Below are positions 58,600 to 64,000 of a DNA stretch of 64,000 nucleotides, piece by piece. Numbering within the stretch: the first letter of the stretch is position 1; each line of letters opens with the position of its first letter. The notes under the pieces are model-generated. The model saw only the letters and a program-made list of their open reading frames with translations, did not search any database and had not been told where the DNA came from. The DNA is from Apostichopus japonicus (lineage: Eukaryota; Echinodermata; Holothuroidea; Aspidochirotida; Stichopodidae), in contig NC_092580.1 of NCBI RefSeq assembly GCF_037975245.1, positions 23,701,001 through 23,765,000 of the forward strand. Direction: 5' to 3'. Position numbers and translations under genes: made by a program.

Positions 58600-60180
58600 G
58601 TTTATTCTTAGCTATTTTTTCATGGGAGTGCACGCCATTTTAAGATGGGAGGAGCAGAGGTCCACCGTTCTAGTTTGGTGTGCTTGATCATAATCCATAC
58701 CCCCCCCCCCCTTGCATTGTTTCATGGACCGCTGGGCTATTAGTCAAAACCGATTACGGTGTAACCCGTTAAGCCAGCAGAATTGCCTGTTAGGTTTCAT
58801 ATTAGTATGTACGATATTATGAAACATGAGAAAAGAAATATGCTTGATACCACGACGTCACTACCATTTGAAGAAAAAAAATATTCTCTGGTCATTCTCT
58901 TTGCAAAAGAATGATGATAATCTAAGAAATCAACTTAATTTTCCTAGTTATAATCATTATACATGCCAACTATAGTGATTGCTACATTGCCCACAAATTG
59001 CCCACCATGTAGAATAATAGTTTTTCCTTGTAAAATTTTTCGCAAAGGCCGGTAGCGTCTGGCGCTACCCGGGATTTTTCATGGGGTGTCCCCTCCCCTT
59101 TAAGAGATTTTTTACTGTACGAAAGTGTGCTTAGATGCAAAATGGTGAAATATGTTGTCATTCTTAGGCAAGACTTAACTTACATCATTGGCGCCGCCAG
59201 GAGTTCGGGTAAATTTGGGGGATTTGGGGCATCCAAATTCATGGTGATGTCACATATACACAATCAACATTGCGCGTGTATTTTTATTTTGAGGTACCAA
59301 AAACTACACCTCAAGGTCCCCACCCCTACAAACGTGTCTCATAAGGTCCTCGCCTCTTCACGCCTCCATTTTGTGTGTTTGTGACGCTGGCCCCATCAGG
59401 TTCAATTCCCATCTCGAGTCTGGCTGTCAAAAGCTGTAATGTGAGGGTTTTGCAATTTCCGGTGTTGTCCAATAGCTTTACTGCAGTTGTTGTTGATTCC
59501 ATAGTAGTGGTAAGCAATTTATCCGGGTTCATTGTGTTCATTGGTTAGGTTCGACAAGGCTCTCCTGCAGTGGCGACGGACAGCTTGCTACCCACTCTCT
59601 CAGCATACCGGAAAGTGGCTAAAGGCTGAGAATTGACTCACTCGACTCACATCTGTCGGATGGGGCCGGACATTAAATGGCGGCCCCGGGAACAGAATCG
59701 GATTGTAATAGTTACAAATCTGCCTCTCTTGTACTCTGATCACTGTGCGAAACCACAAGGAAGATTAAATCACACTCGAGACAAGTCGACAAGGGGCTCC
59801 GGTATATAAACACAAAACTAGTATACACGCAAATTTGGTATATTGGCAAATTTGGTATACACACAAAATTAAAGGCGCGACGACCCTCCATGGAACTGCT
59901 ACTCTGAGTAGCAGTTCCCTGGACGCACCAAAAAAAAAAAAAAGGCATTTGCAATAAATCTTCCTAGGTAGCACGTTATGTTATTAACAATGTTATATTT
60001 TTATCTTAGTTACTACAGAATAAGATAAGGAAAATTTCCTTCATGGCCCTAATGGGCTTTCGTACTACAGAGTTCACCAGCTAAAGGTCCGCTTGGTTAA
60101 CAGGCTCGTGCGGGGGGGGGAGGGGGCTGGGCGTATTCTGGTTTTGTTTGGGTAGTAACCTGGGTGAGGTATCTGTGCCG
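58600..60180. other. Gene-free, repeat-bearing stretch
   Basis: It contains a C-run near 58701-58712 and a 12-bp-arm hairpin GGAACTGCTACT/AGTAGCAGTTCC at 59892-59918. A box-B-like word GGTTCAATTCCC at about 59399-59410 has no matching box A. No exon with motifs was found. Confidence 0.45.
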
Positions 60181-60184
60181 GTGT

Positions 60185-60505
60185 ATTTGTGCGGGTAGAG
60201 TTTTCCCGGAGGTAATTGCTGGGGTGTGGGGTTAATTGTCCTTGGGGTATTTGTCCTCGTGGGTGTATGTCCGGGGGTAGTTGTCCCGGGGGTAGTTGCC
60301 TGGGGGTACTTATCCTCGGGGGTATTTGTCCTCGGTGGTGTATGTCCGGGGGTACTTGTCCGGGGATAGTTGTCCTCGGAGGTATTCGTCCACGGGGGGT
60401 TTTGTCCGGGGGGTGATTGTCCGGAGGGTACTTGTCCCTGGGGTATGAGTCCGGGGGTTATATGTCCGTGGGGTATTTGTCCGGGGGGTATTTGTCCGGC
60501 AATCG
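60185..60505 (+). repeat. GC-rich minisatellite, TTGTCCGGGG type
   Basis: Imperfect 15-18-bp units (GGGGGTATTTGTCCGGGG and variants) over about 320 bp. It is the reverse orientation of the array at 57590-57855, so the two arrays form a large imperfect inverted pair about 2.3 kb apart. The proline/glycine-rich frames across it are artefacts. Confidence 0.85.
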
Positions 60506-60519
60506 CCAGGAACATGGGG

Positions 60520-61690
60520 GGGGGCTGATGTGAAATGTGAGTTTATTCAGGCTTGAATTAGATCCATTTTCAGGTCTGCATGAAAGGTTGTGCTTGTAAG
60601 TACTTTAATTTAAAAATTAGAAAACAATGTTAGTAAAACTGGATCAATCCGAGAAAAACAATAAAAAAAAGACAAACATCAGAGGATCTTTTTTTCACAA
60701 ATTTCCAATACATAGTTATCCGAGATGGACGGAACGTAGAAACAGCAGTATGGAATAGCAATGCTTCCATCAGACAAGAATTTGATACTATTTTACCAAT
60801 TGTTAATCAAATGTAAGAGGAGACTCTTGAAACCTTAACATGGATACAACATGGAGGTTCATCTTATTTTACGAAGGAGTGGGGGGGGGGGGTTGGATGA
60901 TGGGGCAATGAGAAGTGGAAGGCAATATATTAAGGGTACTAACTTATAAAGTAGACAAAACACAAACCCTTACATTGGAATGACATTGCTGCAAAAGTCA
61001 CTAAGAATTAAGAGGGATCCATCAAGTTGACTTTCAGTTTGCCTAAAGTTTACCACAACAGTTCCCGACTAACACCCTCTGGAGTGGCAAGGCACCCTTG
61101 TGCCTTGTTTCCTTTCATTGTTTTTATATCCTAATTCAGGGTTTGTTGCTATGCTTCATTTAATGTTCATGGCATTTCTTCAAAGAATGTCCATGTTCAT
61201 GAAAAGATGAATAAATGATCTAGAGACAACAAAAAAAACACAACATTGATGATGTATTACAATGTCGATGCTTAGAAGTCATCTTTATTTGACCCCATTC
61301 CCCCAACCCCACCCCCAAAATAGTCTAGAAAGTCAACTGCAGACTTCTCGGTTATGTCTTTTTAACAACTTGGAGGAAAAGAAACTTCAGATGAAAATAT
61401 ATTTGAAAACTTTCAGAACGTTTAGCTGGGTTAATATTTGTGGCAGATACTGATGAGCGAGATTATGCTGATGCCTCCTTCTTGCATGTTAGCAAACAAT
61501 GACCAACCTGATGACAGTTTAATATCTAAGGGGAAGAAATATGTTCTCTTCTCAAGGTTTAACAAAGAATAGACTAAATTTTTGAAAAATAAAACAGTAG
61601 AATCAGAAATACGGCAACAACTATTTCATAAATTCTGAATGATTTATACAAATGGAATTTAAAATGTTGACTTTTTTGGACTTTGTAGAA
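60520..61690. other. Downstream flank of the coiled-coil gene
   Basis: No exon is supported. It probably includes the 3' UTR of the minus-strand gene ending at 61694, but no confident polyadenylation signal was chosen. A G-run lies at about 60881-60891. Confidence 0.4.
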
Positions 61691-61693
61691 ATC

Positions 61694-63920
61694 TCATGAG
61701 AAGAAGAATGCCATTTCCTCTTCTTCTTTATTTGCTCTCTGTTTGGATTTATCCACCTTTTTCTTTGTCTGGGGTGGTTCAGATCGGTAAACCAACTTTC
61801 TACCGGTCTGGCGGGATTAAAAGAAAAGAAATTACAAGATTATGAGACTGGTTATACAGATCGAAATGAGGTGAAAAAGAAAGAAAGCTAAGAAAGATTA
61901 CAAAGGTGAATCATCATATTTATACAGAGTGAGGTATGGTATAACACTTCACTAACATTCCTCTGATACAACACCCCTTTCCCCCCATCCCACCCCCCCC
62001 CCCCAATTTCGTTCCTTCTTTACACCACCTGTCACCCTAGCCAAACGATTCTATAATAATGTTCTATTCCTCTCATACTTTCTCACCTTTTTCTTTGGAT
62101 CAGCCTGAGCTCTTTCCAGGGCTCTCTTGACCCTCTCCTCCTGGTGGATTCTCTGGGCTTCCAGTTTCTCCTCTCTAAGTCTCATTCTCCTTTCTTTCTC
62201 CTTAGCCTGTTTGAATAAGAACAATGACAAATTTGGTTTAAAACTCAAAAACTCATGGGTAGTGCAGGGGAGGTGGGGGGGGGGGGAATTGGAGGGAAGT
62301 TAGATATTCAGTGTGAAAGGTAGCCGCTACATGTTAGATCTACAATGATCACATTCCAATGTAACAAATTTTCACACTTCTTTGAATAAATCAAAACCTG
62401 TCCAACTTAGATGACTACTTGACCTATGAACAATGTGCAAATTACATCACAATGAAAACCCTTCCTCACTTTAACCTAGCAGTCCTAACTGAAAATGATG
62501 ACCCTCCTTCCCCTCCACCCCCTCAATTCCAGTCCCTGTAGCCAAAGACCCAAGAATATAAGTGGTATGCAGTAACCAGCCAGTTGGGACAATTTCCTAA
62601 TGCTAATACCTCTCTATACTATACTCCAATATCAGGCTTCAAAGCACTGGTACTGACAGTACAAACAGTTCCCTAACCTTTATCTGATAGAAACATGATA
62701 TTCATACTGCTCGTACTGACAATACGAGTGCTCTGAAGCGGGACATAACACTACAGTATAGAAAAAATTGTCCCAACTGGGTGGTGGCAACAGCCTTTCT
62801 ATGTTAATGCAGCAAGTAAGAACAAGAACCTTTAACAAACTGCTATCTTCTACAGTGTCTTTGACCATAGATATATAAATGAAGAGGTTGTTACTTTAAA
62901 TATTACGACCACAAGTGACAACATTGTAACAAACGTAATAACGGCCACCACCATACTTTTGACAGTTTTGAAAAAAAGACGGCCGTAAAAATTCAACCTA
63001 ACATCCTTTAGCTTTCCCAATTACAAGATATATACGAGGACAAAGACGATGTCATTCTGCTAACCTTTTCAGCCGCTTCTACTTTCTCCGGAGGCATTGT
63101 CTCGATACTCTCAAATAACTCCTCAAGCTTGCTCTCAATATTTGTCAGCATCTGCAAGGTACTGGTAGAGTAAAAAAGAAAGAATAAAACAATCATTTAT
63201 GACAAATGAAGGATCTCCGAAACAACAATGTGGATTTGTCACGATTTACATATACCTCACTCCTGTACCCATCCAGTCAAGATATCTGGTAAAGTTGAGG
63301 ATACTGCAAGAGTTGATCATATGGTGTTTTACTCTATCAGAATTTTGCTAAATTTATCCTGTCAGATTATTGTTGGAATAGTGAAAAGTGATGGAATAAA
63401 GCGGTAATACTGTGGTTCAGAACTTGCCAACATAATTCTTGTAATGCTGTGGAAATTTTGAGCTTCATACTCCTCTTCACCAACTAGAAACAACCCTTGA
63501 ATCGATGCTCCGATTCACTCAAAATTATTGTTTTTGAAAACAACAACAAAAATAGCAGCCAGGCAAAAGGAAAAGAAGGCCTGATGTGTAGGACTACACA
63601 AGTGAATGTCACTCAAGTGTGAAACAAAACTGAGAATAAAAACTTTTTCTTTTTTCTTGAGGGTCCTTCTTCAGCTAATATCAATTGTCATAGGGACAGG
63701 TGTACACAGGTACAAACTAGATCATACATGGGTTGGCAACAAAACACAAGCGTTCCACTCAACACTTTGCTCATAAGCATGTCCGTAGAGAAGCTATCCG
63801 TACCTTATATTTGCCTCATTGTCACCGATGCAGTTCTTGTAAACTTCCTCTACCTTTGCATTCAACATATCCAACATGGCTTCTTGGTCCTCTGCTTTGA
63901 ATTCGCCGAAGGAAAACATC
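61694..63920 (-). CDS. CFAP100/CCDC38-like coiled-coil protein, C-terminal exons
   Basis: Four minus-strand exons (63920-63804, 63161-63065, 62206-62087, 61807-61694) join in phase to about 148 C-terminal residues with a TGA stop. They encode FSFGEFKAEDQEAMLDML, then NISTLQMLTNIESKLEELFE, ETMPPEKVEAAEKAKEKERR, a charged coiled coil (LREEKLEAQRIHQEERVKRA), then TGRKLVYRSEPP and an acidic end EEEEMAFFFS. The short helix/PPEKV/KEKERR/TG+.L..RS layout resembles the axonemal CFAP100 (CCDC37)/CCDC38 family, which acts in cilia through inner-arm dynein regulation. The match is from memory of the family, so the name is tentative. The 63161 acceptor was chosen over a downstream CAG because only it keeps the frame. 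The 5' part of the gene lies beyond 64000. Confidence 0.65.
62580..62780. mobile_element. Foldback element in intron of coiled-coil gene
   Basis: The left end CCAGTTGGGACAATTT (62580-62595) pairs with AAATTGTCCCAACTGG (62765-62780). Inner blocks (GCTTCAAAGCAC with GTGCTCTGAAGC, and GTACTGACAGTA with TACTGACAATAC) also pair imperfectly. The 201-bp element has no coding content and lies between the second and third visible exons of the coiled-coil gene. Confidence 0.7.
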
Positions 63921-64000
63921 CTGCAAAAGTCATCAAAATAAAACAAACAAATTTAAAAATGATACACCAGTGCAAAGCCATAACACGCAACCTTGCATGC

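Noticed and set aside
59326-59541. Thr/Leu-rich minus-strand frame
   Set aside because: No recognisable domain, splice context or homologous motif; it overlaps a box-B-like repeat word and is probably repeat sequence.

Overview
The window is genomic DNA from an animal, most likely an echinoderm or another marine deuterostome. It is AT-rich. Genes are split into many short exons with GT-AG introns of about 0.3-1.9 kb. There are long AT microsatellites, tRNA-derived SINEs, hAT-like MITEs and LINE fragments. No bacterial-type operon, CRISPR array, rRNA or intact tRNA gene is visible. The species cannot be named from the sequence alone. All gene models were built by eye from splice sites, reading phase and protein motifs; exon lengths and phases agree through every model.

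Region 1 (1-13.6 kb) is gene-poor and repeat-rich. It holds a perfect 37-bp hairpin, a short inverted-repeat element, an eroded LINE reverse-transcriptase piece (minus strand, about 3.72-4.06 kb), a small C2H2 zinc-finger ORF (5.77-6.06 kb), a 111-bp array dense in AGAACC/GGTTCT, a hAT-like MITE and the 3' end of a second LINE (12.7-13.2 kb).

Region 2 (13.65-46.18 kb, plus strand) is one large gene of at least 41 coding exons, about 1,740 visible residues. The order is a Reeler-type domain (two exons), eight EGF domains, two HYR domains, one SEA domain over three exons, twenty-five EGF domains, then a transmembrane exon with a very short cytoplasmic tail and stop codon. The signal-peptide exon(s) upstream were not found. 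Almost every domain is one exon of phase 1-1. This fits the visible recent tandem duplications of exon plus intron: three units of 477 bp, two of 457 bp and two of 563 bp, the last carrying decayed EGF pseudo-exons.

Region 3 (50.5-55.5 kb, minus strand) holds two genes that look immune or cell-death related. One encodes a leucine-rich-repeat protein fused to a caspase-like domain in which both catalytic residues are replaced, so it should be a proteolytically dead, cFLIP-like LRR-pseudocaspase. Under 1 kb downstream, on the same strand, is a 2'-5'-oligoadenylate-synthetase-like nucleotidyltransferase that keeps its catalytic acidic residues but starts with a signal-peptide-like leader. I regard this pair as the most interesting part of the window.

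Region 4 (55.5-64 kb) has SINE, minisatellite and hairpin sequence, then the last four coding exons (minus strand, 63.92-61.69 kb) of a coiled-coil protein resembling the CFAP100/CCDC38 axonemal family. Its 5' part lies beyond the window end.
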